From Portunus trituberculatus (Eukaryota; Arthropoda; Malacostraca; Decapoda; Portunidae), in NCBI RefSeq assembly GCF_017591435.1, contig NC_059301.1, forward strand, positions 11,276,549-11,340,548: DNA of 64,000 nt. The letters run 5' to 3'. The position numbers were made by a program, and so were the translations under genes. The first letter of the stretch is position 1. Each line of letters opens with the position of its first letter. The notes below the pieces were generated by a model. It did not search any database. It was given only the letters and a program-made list of their open reading frames with translations, and was not told the DNA's origin. Below are positions 1 through 14,966 of this stretch, one piece after another.

Positions 1-15
1 ATTCAGAAGAAGAGG

Positions 16-250
16 AAAAGAACTCGGCGGCGTCGTAAGAAGAAAAACAAGAAGAAAGCTCAAAATAATGAGGAAGAAGAAACGATAGTTGTTGAAGAGG
101 AAGAGGGCAGAATGACCCTTCCAGAAGGAAAGGTGGAACAGGAGCGTGAGAAGGAACACAGTGGTGAGCATGACAAGTCCGCGGAACGAACTCAGAGGCC
201 AAAAAGAACTCGGCGCCGCCGTAAGAAGAAACACAAGTCTCAAAATAATG
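16..250 (+). repeat. In-frame duplicated basic cluster inside the TENT4-like frame
   Basis: Bases 16-70 and 202-250 are near copies. Both encode KRTRRRRKKK followed by a Lys/Ser/Gln-Asn-Asn stretch and both end in CAAAATAATG. The copies differ by a 6-nt in-frame indel and third-position changes, so the duplication was at first kept as coding sequence. It probably doubles a nuclear-localisation-like basic segment. Confidence 0.75.
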
Positions 251-1250
251 TTGAAAACTCTAATGATCAAAGTAGTTGCACTATTAAGGAGTCTGCACCT
301 GCAGAGCTGCTACCAACCATCGAAACTGTAGCAGTGCCAGCCATCACTGGGGAGGAACCAGTTACTGGTGTGGAACAAGAGGGTGCAGAACACCACACAG
401 ATGAAGAACAGGAACAAGAAGAGGGCATAGATATAGATAAAGAGGAGAAGCTAGGAGAGAAAGACACTGAAGAGGAAGAAAAAGTGACGATAGTGGAAGT
501 GTCTGAGGTGGTGCACACAAATGAAGCAAGCACACAGCCTGCAGCGGCCTGCACGCCTCCACCATGGCAGTGTCCGCAGCCCTCTTACAACGGCTCCCTG
601 CAGGCTCTTACTCAAGAAGTCCTGGATTTCCATCGCTGGGCGGGAGGATCAGAGGCGGAGTCCCGGCGCCGAATGCGCCCAGTGGAAGACGTGAAGGGCG
701 CGGTTGGTGCGCTGTGGCCCGCGGCGCGAGTTGAGATCACCGGCAGCCTGGCTAACGGTATGTATTTGCCGGACAGCGATGTGGACCTCACGCTGGTGGG
801 ACAGTGGCCACTATCGCCGTCACCGCTGCTGGTCCTGAGGGACACCCTCCTGCAGCAAGGAGTGGCACTGCCTGCTTCACTCAAGGTTCTCGAGAAGACC
901 ACTGTCCCTCTGGTTAAATTTGTTCACCGGCAAACTGGAGTGGAGGTGGACGTGTCTCTCGGCGGCGAGGCTGCTGTGCGCGCCGCGGTGCTGGTGGCAG
1001 ACTTCAAAAAGCAGTTTAAGACCTTGACACCCGTGGCTTTGTTCGTTAGGTATTACCTTAAACAGTTAAACCTTGGCCAAGTTTTCACAGGAGGCGTCTC
1101 CTCCTACTCCGTTACGCTGATGGCCACCAGCCTCCTGCAGCTGCAGGTGCCACCCGAGGAACGAGAAGACCCTGCATTGGTGCTTCTGAGATTCTTTTAT
1201 TTCTATGGGCACCAGTTTGCATACGCCACCACTGGCATCAGCGTGCTGGA

Positions 1251-1254
1251 GGGG
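1251..1254 (+). other. Frameshift site in the TENT4-like sequence (G4 run)
   Basis: Upstream homology (YATTGISVLEG) is in frame 1 and downstream homology (RYLRKEDVPTVM) is in frame 2. The switch falls at a run of four G at 1251-1254 followed by CCGC. Loss of two G, or gain of one, restores a continuous family-like sequence. The two-base-loss version matches the usual spacing between these motifs, as I recall it, better. Confidence 0.7.
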
Positions 1255-2050
1255 CCGCTACCTGCGGAAAGAGGACGTGCCCACCGTCATGCCCCGCGGC
1301 CACCGCCGAGCAGATCTGTGTATCCAGGACCCACTGACACCCGGCAATGACCTGGGCCGATCCTCCTTCCGTGTTTGGGAGGCACAAAGGGCCTTCCAGC
1401 ACGCATACCTGGTGCTGTCGCCCGCCGCACACGCCCCTGGCCGGTACACCTGGCCGTGCTCCTTACTGGGCCAGTTGTTGCTGGGGTACGGCGCTCCCGC
1501 TCGATGCCTGCCGAACGGCTGGCTTCAATACCACCCTCAGTGCGCGCCTCAGCAGCAATGCCGCCGCCTGCCTCAGCAGGGGCGTCATCACAATCACCAG
1601 CAGAGCTCTCACCTCGCTGCTCACCAGGAGCATCACATTTTGTCTCGGCCAACTCTTCAACAAAACAACCAAAACTCAAGGCACAGAGGGTCAAACGGCA
1701 GGCGCCACAGGTACCAGCAGGGACACGGGGAAGTGTATCACCACAGGCCTCAGCAACAACGTCACCACACCGTTCACCACGACTATCACCACACTCCTGA
1801 TGAGTATCGGCAGTGGTAAAACCACAGGCCTGAAGAGACACGTCACCAACACGGTGAGCAGGATTATTATAGGAAACAATATTACCATAGGCCTGGGTAG
1901 GGCTCTCAGCAAGGCAAGAGAGAGTGGTCTTATGTTAAACATTATCAGAGAAGCAAGGAGGGAATGGAAGGATCACGTGGCAGGCACGGCCAGGCCTCGG
2001 TGATAGGCTGGAAACAGGCACGGAGAGGCGAACGCTGGGGCTGGCAGTAG

Positions 2051-2930
2051 AGTCATTGAGACCAGGCTTGGAATTGCCAGGACGCGAGGTCTCATTGTGG
2101 GATCAGTTGAGATGCAGGTGAAAAGGCTTTGAGATGTTGAAACAAGGAAATCCTGGCGTAGGACAATGTCTGTAGATATCCGGCAGCGGTGGGAAGTGGA
2201 GAATAGTAAAGAAATGCATAAAGAAATACATGTTACGGTAGATCACCTACTTGAGTCCCCTCCACGTTTGCTCCGCGCCCTGAGTTGCTGGAGCTGGGGT
2301 GGCTGCATTGCGCGGTTGTGAGGAGCACGATGGCTCCCCGCGGCAGCTTCTCTCCGGCAAGGGGTGGTGTCACCCGGCAATGTCAGCAGATATCCGGCAG
2401 CGGGGGGATGTGGAGAGGGATCTGGTGGTGCGCTGGGGCCAACAGTCATAACATAACAAACACCGAAAGCCACTTGTGGAGGGAAGGAATAATTGCATTA
2501 GTGGATTATCATAAAAATTAAACCAAGTGATGAAGCAGGAGCTGGTTGGCAATGTTGTTGTTAGGGACACTGTACTTAGTTGTGGTCTTGCCAACCTGTG
2601 ATTGGAAACAGTGAATAACAATGAATAATAATTATCAAGGCGGTAAGCACTCCAACTTTCATTTTCTTACTTTCCTTAATTTTCTCATCTTTACTTGTAC
2701 CTATGACTCTTCTCCTTCACCCAACTCTCTATCCCCTCTTTTCTGATTCCGATTCCAATAAAAAGGATCTGGTGATTAATGTGGATAACAGTAAAGAAGT
2801 TCAGACAAATAATTTGTGAAGACAATTAACTAACAAAACATACGTGGCTTTATTGCATTAAAAAAAAAATTCAAACTTAATCGTAGAATGAAAAAGAACG
2901 GAAGTAGAGACGAAAATAAACCGGTGATTT
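2051..2930. other. No gene seen; direct repeat and AATAAA
   Basis: A direct repeat of about 40 bp, with the shared core AGATATCCGGCAGCG, lies at 2165-2206 and again at 2379-2420. An AATAAA at 2757-2762 could have served the upstream TENT4-like transcript, but no A tract follows it. The rest is AT-rich and unassigned. Confidence 0.5.
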
Positions 2931-3659
2931 ATTTGTAGGAGTATTTGCTGTCCAAAATTGTATAGAATTGTATAGAATGGCAATAAACAAAGCTTAACAA
3001 AAAAGGCATTAAGTAACTAACACAAGAGAAATAGTCAATAAAGGAGTTTTAGACAAAAAACTTGGTGTGCACAAACTGTGAGATTATTTACGGTGTAGAA
3101 AAAAATTAGCATGAAAAGATAAATAAGGCGTAAAAGAAAAAAAAAGAAAGAAAGGCTATGAAAACTGGTAGGTGTAGCTTGTGGACTCAATCTCCAAGAC
3201 TTTTCTGCCTTGTTAGTTTTCATGAGATAAATAAGATAAATATAAAACTTTGATATCTAGAAACACTTTTTTGATAAGGAGGAATTATTTGATATCCTGG
3301 ACGCATAAAATTAGAAATAGATGAAAGTAAAAGTCTTCAAGAAACATTGAATAAATTGAGCAAAAGCAAGCTATAGGAGTATTTACTGTTTTAAGAAAAA
3401 AAATTGCCAATACAAACTTTTCTGTCTTAAAAACTATGAGGAAACCAAGACAAAAATCGTTGTGCCGTGGAAAAAAAACTATGAATATTTACTGCCTTAA
3501 AAGAAAATAATAGATACGTAGAATAGAAAATATGTATCACAAATAGCTGGAAATCTGATAGACAAGTACTGTAAGTCAGAAAAGGTGAAAAGTTTAGTAA
3601 GAAACAACTGAGAACCGAGACGAAAAGCGCTGTGAACAAACTGTACAAGTTTACTCCTT

Positions 3660-3683
3660 AAAAAAAAAAAAAAAAAAAAAAAA
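3660..3683 (+). repeat. Poly(A) tract
   Basis: An uninterrupted A run just after one copy of the degenerate array motif. It may be a retroelement tail remnant, but no element body is recognised upstream. Confidence 0.7.
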
Positions 3684-4099
3684 CGATGCTTATGAGTAAT
3701 CTATTAGTATTTGCTGCCTTGAAAGTAGAAAAAAAAAATTAATACATGGATAAAGAAGCTTTTAGAATATATAACAAAATATTACTGAATAAAAACCTTG
3801 AAAAAGACATTGAAAAGCTGAGACAAGTATCACTGACAATAGCTTGGACTATTTACTGACTTGAAAGAAGAATACTAAGAAAACAACAACATAAAAATAC
3901 AAAAAGAAAAAGTTGAAAAATAAAAGAAAATACTTGAAAAGCTGTTCGAAGTCACATTGTGTCAAGCTTTATGTATATTTACTGCCTTGAAAACAGAATT
4001 TTCAAAATTTGACAAAAGCAAACAAAAAGAAATACTAAAGAAAAAGAATACTTTTTGAAATAGTTTTTAAAAAAACTGCAGAAACTGAGAACAAATTCA

Positions 4100-4164
4100 G
4101 TGTGTGTCGTGTAAATATATACTGTATGTGTGTCGACGTGCGTTCTCACTGTGTGTGTGTGAGT

Positions 4165-4263
<99 letters not shown>

Positions 4264-4311
4264 GCAAAAGTGTTTACAATGTGTGTGTCATGTACGTACT
4301 GCACAGTGTGT

Positions 4312-4384
<73 letters not shown>

Positions 4385-4508
4385 ATGTACGTACTTACTG
4401 TGTGTGTGTGTGTGTGTGTGTTTGTCGTGTAAGTACTTACAGTGTGTGTCATGTAAGTACTACAGTGTGTGTGTTGCAAAAGTGTTTACAATGTGTGTGT
4501 CATGTACG

Positions 4509-4581
<73 letters not shown>

Positions 4582-4650
4582 GTGTAAGTACTACTGTGTG
4601 TGTGTCATGTATGTAATTTCAGTGTGTGTTTCGTTTACTTACACTCGGTA
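4100..4650. repeat. Higher-order (TG)n array with spacer islands
   Basis: (TG)n runs at about 4167-4261, 4315-4383, 4400-4421 and 4512-4580 are separated by conserved islands carrying CATGTACGTACT or GTAAGTACTAC. The island GTTGCAAAAGTGTTTACAAT recurs at 4261 and 4473, a 212-bp period. Long CV-repeat frames here are translations of the microsatellite. Confidence 0.85.
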
Positions 4651-4803
4651 ATGTATGAAAAAAAAAATAATGATAATTAACAGTAATGACTGATCGCAGT
4701 AATTATTAAGAACATTGAAAAGAGACAAGTCGTAACAGTATCTAGTACCTTAGAGAATTATAATTAAAACAGTAACAATAATAATAATGATAATACTACT
4801 TCT

Positions 4804-4805
4804 GT

Positions 4806-4893
<88 letters not shown>
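4804..4893. repeat. Compound (TAC)n-(AAT)n microsatellite
   Basis: (TAC)17 runs directly into (AAT)13, a single-base transition between two trinucleotide motifs. Confidence 0.95.
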
Positions 4894-4895
<2 letters not shown>

Positions 4896-5730
4896 TAAGA
4901 CAGTAAAGAAATCTTGGAAAAAAAATCCTTTCACAAAGCTAACGAGTAAATACTGCGTTGAAAACAATCTTGAAGAAAATAAAACAAGAGTCTCGGTGTG
5001 AAGAAATCATAGGAGTGTTTACTGCCTTGAAAAAAATATATATGAATAAATTTATTTAAAAAAATCATTAATGTCAAAAAGTAGCCAAGCTATAAAAAGT
5101 AATAAAGAAAAAACTAAAGAAAAAAGAAATGGTGAGGCGGAGGCAAACATCACTCAGTGTTCGAGGATTAGGAGTGTTGTCTGGCCACGTGTAGAAGAAA
5201 CAGATTAAAAAAATACAAAGCCACAAGATAAAGAAATTAAATTCCTTAAACATGTTCGTTGATCTTCCAAATAGAGGATAAAAACTTGAATTCAATTAGT
5301 TGGATGACCAATAAGGAAGTCACAGCTATAAGACATTTTTTTTCTTATCTTTGTTATTGGCGGAATTGAAAATACAGTTTTGAGTACTTCCACATGGTAT
5401 AAACGATGGCTCTTATTCTTATATCTAGTAATGGTTAAATGCATCTTAACAACGTCTAAGGGAAGACATTTTTTTTTCTCGGCACAATCTTAACTGCAGT
5501 ATTAAGAGTAATCACTGCCTTGAAGAAAATAAGTAATATGCATAAAATGTCTTAGAAATGTATTGGATGAGCAGAATGAACTGTCAGTGTGTGAATAATC
5601 TGTATGAATGCATACTGTTTGGAAAAATGATCAACGGAACCCATGAAAAAAAAGACAAGCAAGCGAGTCGAGATAAAAATCGTTGCCGACAAGCCGATGG
5701 ACGTTTTGCTGCCTAGAAAGAAAGTACAAA

Positions 5731-8925
<3,195 letters not shown>

Positions 8926-8927
8926 TT

Positions 8928-9150
8928 TTGCGTAGACACATTCTGCCATATTTTCCGAACATAGAATTATCATTAATTCGCATCTCTACTCTTCAACTTA
9001 ACCTCTTCAGTACTGAGTCACATTTTTACCTTGAGATTTGCGTAGACACATTTTGCCATATTTTCGGAACAAAGAAGTATCATTGATTCACATCCCTACT
9101 CTTCAACTTAACCTCTTCAATACTAGGACACATTTTTACCTTGAGATTTG
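8928..9150 (+). repeat. 110-bp tandem duplication containing a MITE end
   Basis: GCGTAGACACATT occurs at 8930 and 9040, and ACCTCTTCA(G/A)TACT followed by ACATTTTTACCTTGAG at 9001 and 9111. The period is exactly 110 bp, so one terminus of the adjacent TTAA element plus its flank was duplicated in tandem. Confidence 0.85.
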
Positions 9151-9318
9151 TATACTATTAGACCATTTTACTGACATAGAAGGGTCTATGGAGGTCAGAA
9201 GATTAATGGCCACAATTTTCACAACTTTAATCCCCCACATGAGTTTCTGAAGCTGAATAAAATCACTGAATAGTAACCAGAATGAATATGGAAGCGCGTC
9301 ACGGCACTGAAGGGGTAA
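9108..9318 (-). mobile_element. TTAA-MITE copy 1 (piggyBac-like)
   Basis: Member of the family described in full at 21857. Its left TTAA is at 9108-9111 and the right end reads GAAGGGGTAAA, so the right TTAA is damaged. The body shows the family landmarks GGTCTATGGAGGTCAGAAGA and CAGAATGAATATGGAA. Confidence 0.85.
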
Positions 9319-9515
9319 ATTTGGGCTGGATGGAGGTTGATGATATTGGGAACAGTAGTAAAAATGGTTTGGAATGTGGGAACAGTACTGAGAATGCTTT
9401 GCTTGGAATATCTAGTCATTTAATTTCTACAAGCAATTGAGAAACAAGGTAAAAGTAACACCGTATCATAGACGTTACAGTTACATCATGATGAGAACAT
9501 ACCAACAATGCCCCT

Positions 9516-9708
9516 TGACCTCTTCAGTACCATGACACGTTTTCATATACATTCTACTTACTATTTGGTGATTTTATGCAGCCTCAGAAACTTATGTAGG
9601 GAATTAAAATAGTGAAGATGGTGGATATAAGTCTTCTGACCTCCATAAAATCGTCTAATCACACCCAAAACTCAAGGTAGAAATGAGTCCCAGTACTGAA
9701 GGGATTAA
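9516..9708 (+). mobile_element. TTAA-MITE copy 2
   Basis: Opposite orientation to the copy only 200 bp upstream. The left end (GACCTCTTCAGTACCATGAC) has lost its TTAA; the right end is GAAGGGATTAA. Confidence 0.85.
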
Positions 9709-9832
9709 AGCGTCAGAGAATAGCGTGACTGAACGACAGTAAGAAAAATGAAATGTATTATGTATATTTTCCTGAAATAAATAAAATAACACATAACAAA
9801 AATATAGTAAATAGAGAAACTATATATATTCT

Positions 9833-9835
<3 letters not shown>

Positions 9836-9890
<55 letters not shown>
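9836..9890. repeat. (GA)n microsatellite
   Basis: Perfect GA repeat. Confidence 0.97.
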
Positions 9891-9894
<4 letters not shown>

Positions 9895-10011
9895 ATATGA
9901 GGAGAACCTACTATGAAACTACGTGTGGGGGAACTGGATAAGGATAAAAAAAAGAAAGAGTCTCTCCCTGCCCACCACTCCCTCTAGTAAATGGTGACAG
10001 GAAACAGCTAC

Positions 10012-10014
<3 letters not shown>

Positions 10015-10069
<55 letters not shown>
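10015..10069. repeat. (GA)n microsatellite
   Basis: A second GA tract of nearly the same length, 125 bp after the previous one and separated by unrelated sequence. Confidence 0.97.
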
Positions 10070-10072
<3 letters not shown>

Positions 10073-10259
10073 AAGACAGGGGGAAATCAAGGTAATAATG
10101 GAGGCAGTAACTCGCGGTCGACACTCCCTCAGTGGACGACAGTAATGCCTTCCTGTTCCTTGTACTTGTCGTCTCCTGTTTATCGAGCGTCTCCATTTGC
10201 TTCTTACGCCGTATTTATTGACGCCCTCCATCTCCCGCCTCCCTCTTTATCGATTCCCC

Positions 10260-10670
<411 letters not shown>

Positions 10671-11000
10671 TTTTTTTGTTGTTGTCGTCCCTCTTCAGGT
10701 TTCTCTCTCCAGGATTTGTTGTTTTCTTTCCAGGTGTTCAATTGTTGCTGTAAATAAAAACATAAGCAACGATTAGGAAAAAGTCTGTCCCATCTTTGTC
10801 TTTGTATATAGCATGTGGTAATGTATCTTTCGTATTTCAGTACAAACCAAGCACGAAATAATTATGTAGTGTATTCGTGTCATTTCCTAACTCTCTGTGG
10901 AACCATTTTTTTTTTTTTTTTCATTTCCTTATTCTCTTTATCTTTTATTTTGATGAAGCTTGAACCAATTATATGTACGTAGTCCTTTCCAGATTACTAC

Positions 11001-11300
11001 CCTCGAGGCTCTTCTCCACATCCATCTTCGTTATATACATTTAAGTGCTGACATAACTCTCTCGTATAGCTTGGTCTTACCTTTACCGCGCTTTGCTTAC
11101 TTACTTGATACTTTCTTGTCCGATATATGCTAGATTTTACCTGCATCACTCATCACCTCGAGGCTCTTCTCCACATCCATCCTCGTTATATACATCAAGG
11201 TGCTTAAATACCTCTCTCGCACAGCTTGGTTTTAGCTGTACTTCTCTTTGGTTTCTTACGTGGCGTTTTCTTGTGTTAAATTTTACCTGTAACACTCATT
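11001..11300 (+). repeat. 155-bp tandem duplication
   Basis: CCTCGAGGCTCTTCTCCACA occurs at 11001 and 11156. Both copies continue through GTTATATACAT, CTCTCTCG and a TTTTACCTG..CACTCAT end, so two diverged head-to-tail copies are present. No protein is recognised. Confidence 0.8.
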
Positions 11301-11328
11301 ACCTTTATATTTTCAGCTTCGCAAAGCC

Positions 11329-11491
11329 TTAATCCCTTCAGTACCATGACGCATTTCCATATTTCTTCTGGTTACTATTTGGTGATTTTATACAGGTTCA
11401 GAAACTTATGTGTGGGAGGATTGAATTAGTGAAGACTGTGGCCTTTTATCTTTCAAAGTAAAAAAATGTGTCCCTGTACTGAAGGAGTTAA
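11329..11491 (+). mobile_element. TTAA-MITE copy 3, internally deleted
   Basis: TTAA at both ends (11329 and 11488). Only 163 bp long: the segment between the GTGAAGACTGTGG landmark and the right terminus is shortened. Both terminal inverted repeats are kept. Confidence 0.85.
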
Positions 11492-11714
11492 TGAACTGCG
11501 GATTTTTTTTATCTTATTTTTTTTTTCCGTCTCCTTTAGTATTATGTAATTCTAATTTGTCAGTGTGGGAGTTTTACGTTCATTGTTCATTTACACATTT
11601 TTTTTTTATTTTGTTGTTGTCCTTAATGTGTGTCGTATCGTAGCTCCTTGTAGATATGAATACTTGTAATGTGAAATGTTATGTTCTTCCAGTACATTAA
11701 TTTTCATATCTTCC

Positions 11715-12259
<545 letters not shown>

Positions 12260-12304
<45 letters not shown>
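12260..12304. repeat. (GTA)n microsatellite
   Basis: About 14 GTA units. Confidence 0.95.
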
Positions 12305-14407
12305 AGTCGTAATGATAGTGATAGCAGCACCAAAACAACAAGAACAGCAACGAAGAACAACATTCAGTCAGAGTATTACTTTTAATCATGCAGTTAAACA
12401 ATCATATAGTACACTCATGATTTGTTCTTCAGATAATTGTTTGTCAATTGAACTCTAAGCCGATGCCAAATCTTTGTGAATTTGTAATGTTTTGCATGTG
12501 ATTTTTACTCGTTATGAAAACATGTTCAGAGTTCTTGATTTATACAGTATGATATCAAAAGAATCCGTTCGTTGGGTTAAAAAGTTTGTAATCCTCGAAT
12601 GCCAGTGAAAAAAATAAATGGTTGGTAAAAATGATATACACGTGAAATATTTGTCAGTATTTTGTAGCAAAATTGTATTTATATGATGCAACTGTCGACT
12701 TCAATTTAGATTTTTGTAACCTTTATAAGTAAATCTATTAATATGCCTATTTTGGTAAATATTTTTTTTAATGAAAAAGAATAAGGTTTGAATCAGTCAT
12801 CCAGATCTGAAATACTTGACGTGTGACCATCTGGAAATGCCGTCGCTGGGAAGGGAATGAGTACAAGTGGACAACCGATGTGTCAGGCAGAGATATTTTT
12901 CGCAGTACACATATACAAATCTTGCTTCGTATCTGTAGTTTTTGCTTCCGCTATGGTTTCCATTTTTATATTGGAAAAAAAAAAGATGAAAAAAAAAAAA
13001 CTGGGAGAGAAGAAAATACATTTTACTAAATGCAATTTTCACAGCACCGTCCATTTATATATTTGTTTTATTTTATTTTGTAGTTGAAAATTGCAGTTTT
13101 AAATAAGTTTAGGATGAGTTATTAGAGAATGAATGGTAGAACACTTGATGTGTGCTAATTATTTTGTTGCATGATAGTGGATACACACAGTATGGATGCA
13201 TTTCCGCACCAACATCAGTAGTGGAGGTATAAGCCACATTTCTTTGACATCGGTATGGGTGAAATTCTCCGCGATCCTCATCATTACTGGTGAAGTTCTC
13301 ATCTTTTGCACTTGATCATTATTTTTCTTCAAGTAGCATCGCAGTGCGGTATGTCTGACGCCCACATGCACTTTTAGTTGTTTGAGTGCCATCAAATCTT
13401 CAATTATAATGCAAAAATAAAATATATTGTCGTCCATCCGTGTTTTGTGGCCCCTGAATAAAGAGTACAAAACACTCGACTGCAGTGAAGGCCTCGCGTA
13501 ATGAATGTCATACAAGTGTGTTGATTGAGAGTTGAATGATTGCTCTGGGATTAATGGTTGTGTGAGACGATTGCATAACACCAAACTCACTCGCTATTAA
13601 TAATGCTCACCGAGAGGGATGAAGTTACGGGAGAGGGGAGAGGAAGAGCAGCAGAGCAAAGGGAGTGGGACTTATGACAGATGGGATGCGATTGACTGTT
13701 GCACCAATATTGTTTGCGTGTTAGCATGTGTTTTGTTGGCGATGCAGGGACGCCACTACACTGACAGAGTTATGACCACGGAACTGCGTCCATATGAAAC
13801 TATGTCACCGTGTCAAGGTGTTTTATTCATTTAAGTTTTTCTGCCATGCACTTTAGGAACTGAAGTGTAAAGCAGTGATGTATTGCTATTGTGTTATTGT
13901 GGATTGCATAAATGGCCTTCTATGGCTTAAAAATGAAAAGATGTCGTTAGCATTGTTTTAGTTTTCTATCCGTTTGTGTACAAGCACCAGCATTGTGTGT
14001 GTGTGTGTGCAGGGGGGGGTCTGTGTCTGTGTCTGTGTGTGTATGAGCACCTGCCCCCCCCTTGCATACTTATTAGCGTATGCATAGAGGCGTAGATGTA
14101 CATGTATTGTCTACGGCACCTGTTAGTAATTATTCTCCCATTTGCTTTTATGGGAGTTCAGATGATCGTTCCCTTTATGTGTGGTCAGTTCCAGCTCGCC
14201 GTGGCGCAGGCACATTGATTTTTAGTGCGAGTTATAGCTTTGCAAAGAATCGTGCAATACCCCCTCCTCTCAAGCCGTGGTGCGGTGGCCGGTGCCGACA
14301 GGAGTGACAGGAAGGACGTGCGTATCCTTGAACCACTGGGCCAACTTTCGGGAGGACTCGAACTCGGGTCAGTGAGATAGCTACCCACCAGGAGAAAGAA
14401 AGAGATA
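12305..14407. other. AT-rich spacer; one unassigned ORF on the minus strand
   Basis: No recognised gene. The notable item is a 143-codon frame at 13159-13590 (-), not low complexity and unlike anything I recognise; it is more likely chance than a gene because no splice signals, Kozak-like context or conserved motif support it. A small G-rich/GT patch lies at 13995-14055. Confidence 0.4.
13159..13590 (-). other. Unassigned 143-codon open frame
   Basis: ATG at 13588-13590, stop at 13159-13161. Residue use is ordinary (hydrophobic and charged mixed, with several His and Cys) and no repeat explains it. I recognise no domain, signal peptide or transmembrane segment. It lies in AT-rich DNA without nearby genes. 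It could be chance, an exon of an unrecognised gene or a decayed transposon fragment. Confidence 0.2.
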
Positions 14408-14908
<501 letters not shown>

Positions 14909-14909
14909 T

Positions 14910-14965
<56 letters not shown>
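14909..14965. repeat. (GT)n microsatellite
   Basis: About 28 GT units, followed at 15009-15060 by T-rich TTATTA/TTGTTA sequence. Confidence 0.97.

Positions 14966-14966
<1 letters not shown>

Larger units (their letters stand above)
1..2050 (+). pseudogene. TENT4-like: TENT4/Trf4-family non-canonical poly(A) polymerase, intronless, frame-broken, 5' truncated by window
   Basis: The reading frame is open from base 1 (no start seen; first in-frame ATG at 112) to a stop at 1348-1350. Numbering residues from that ATG, 1-160 are acidic and basic low complexity with KRTRRRRKKK clusters that look like nuclear localisation signals. The nucleotidyltransferase core follows: GS at 211-212, LPDSDVDL with Asp223 and Asp225, the third catalytic Asp280 in VEVDVSL, then VFTGGVSSYSVTLMA. 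The homology moves to frame 2 after a G run at 1251-1254 and continues with RYLRKEDVPTVM, IQDPLTPGNDLGRSS (the family's nucleotide-recognition motif) and AFQHAYLVLS, to a Q/H-rich tail with stops at 1817, 1898 and 2048. Known family members adenylate nuclear RNAs for decay or maturation. No intron interrupts the core, which suggests a retrocopy. All catalytic residues remain, so a recent pseudogene or a one/two-base assembly error are both possible. No neighbouring gene is seen. Confidence 0.8.
2930..5730 (+). repeat. Degenerate array of a motif near TTTACTGCCTTGAAAA
   Basis: The motif family GTATTTACTGCCTTGAAAA recurs at about 2935, 3081, 3374, 3483, 3646, 3706, 3848, 3970, 4944, 5009, 5504, 5603 and 5697, always on the + strand and usually followed by an A-rich stretch. 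Several copies are preceded by AAGACAAAAATCGTTGTG-like sequence (around 3448, 5655 and 3618), so the unit is longer than the core. Spacing is irregular, about 60-490 bp, with one larger gap holding the (TG)n block. It looks like an old, decayed tandem satellite. No protein is recognised. Confidence 0.6.

Noticed and set aside
4100..4650. Regularly spaced repeat islands resembling a CRISPR-like layout
   Set aside because: Spacers are (TG)n and the islands are part of a higher-order microsatellite; the genome is eukaryotic.
14320..14390. GAGTTCGAGTCC B-box-like sequence on the minus strand, possibly another SINE or tRNA
   Set aside because: No A box at a suitable distance and no repeated body elsewhere in the window.
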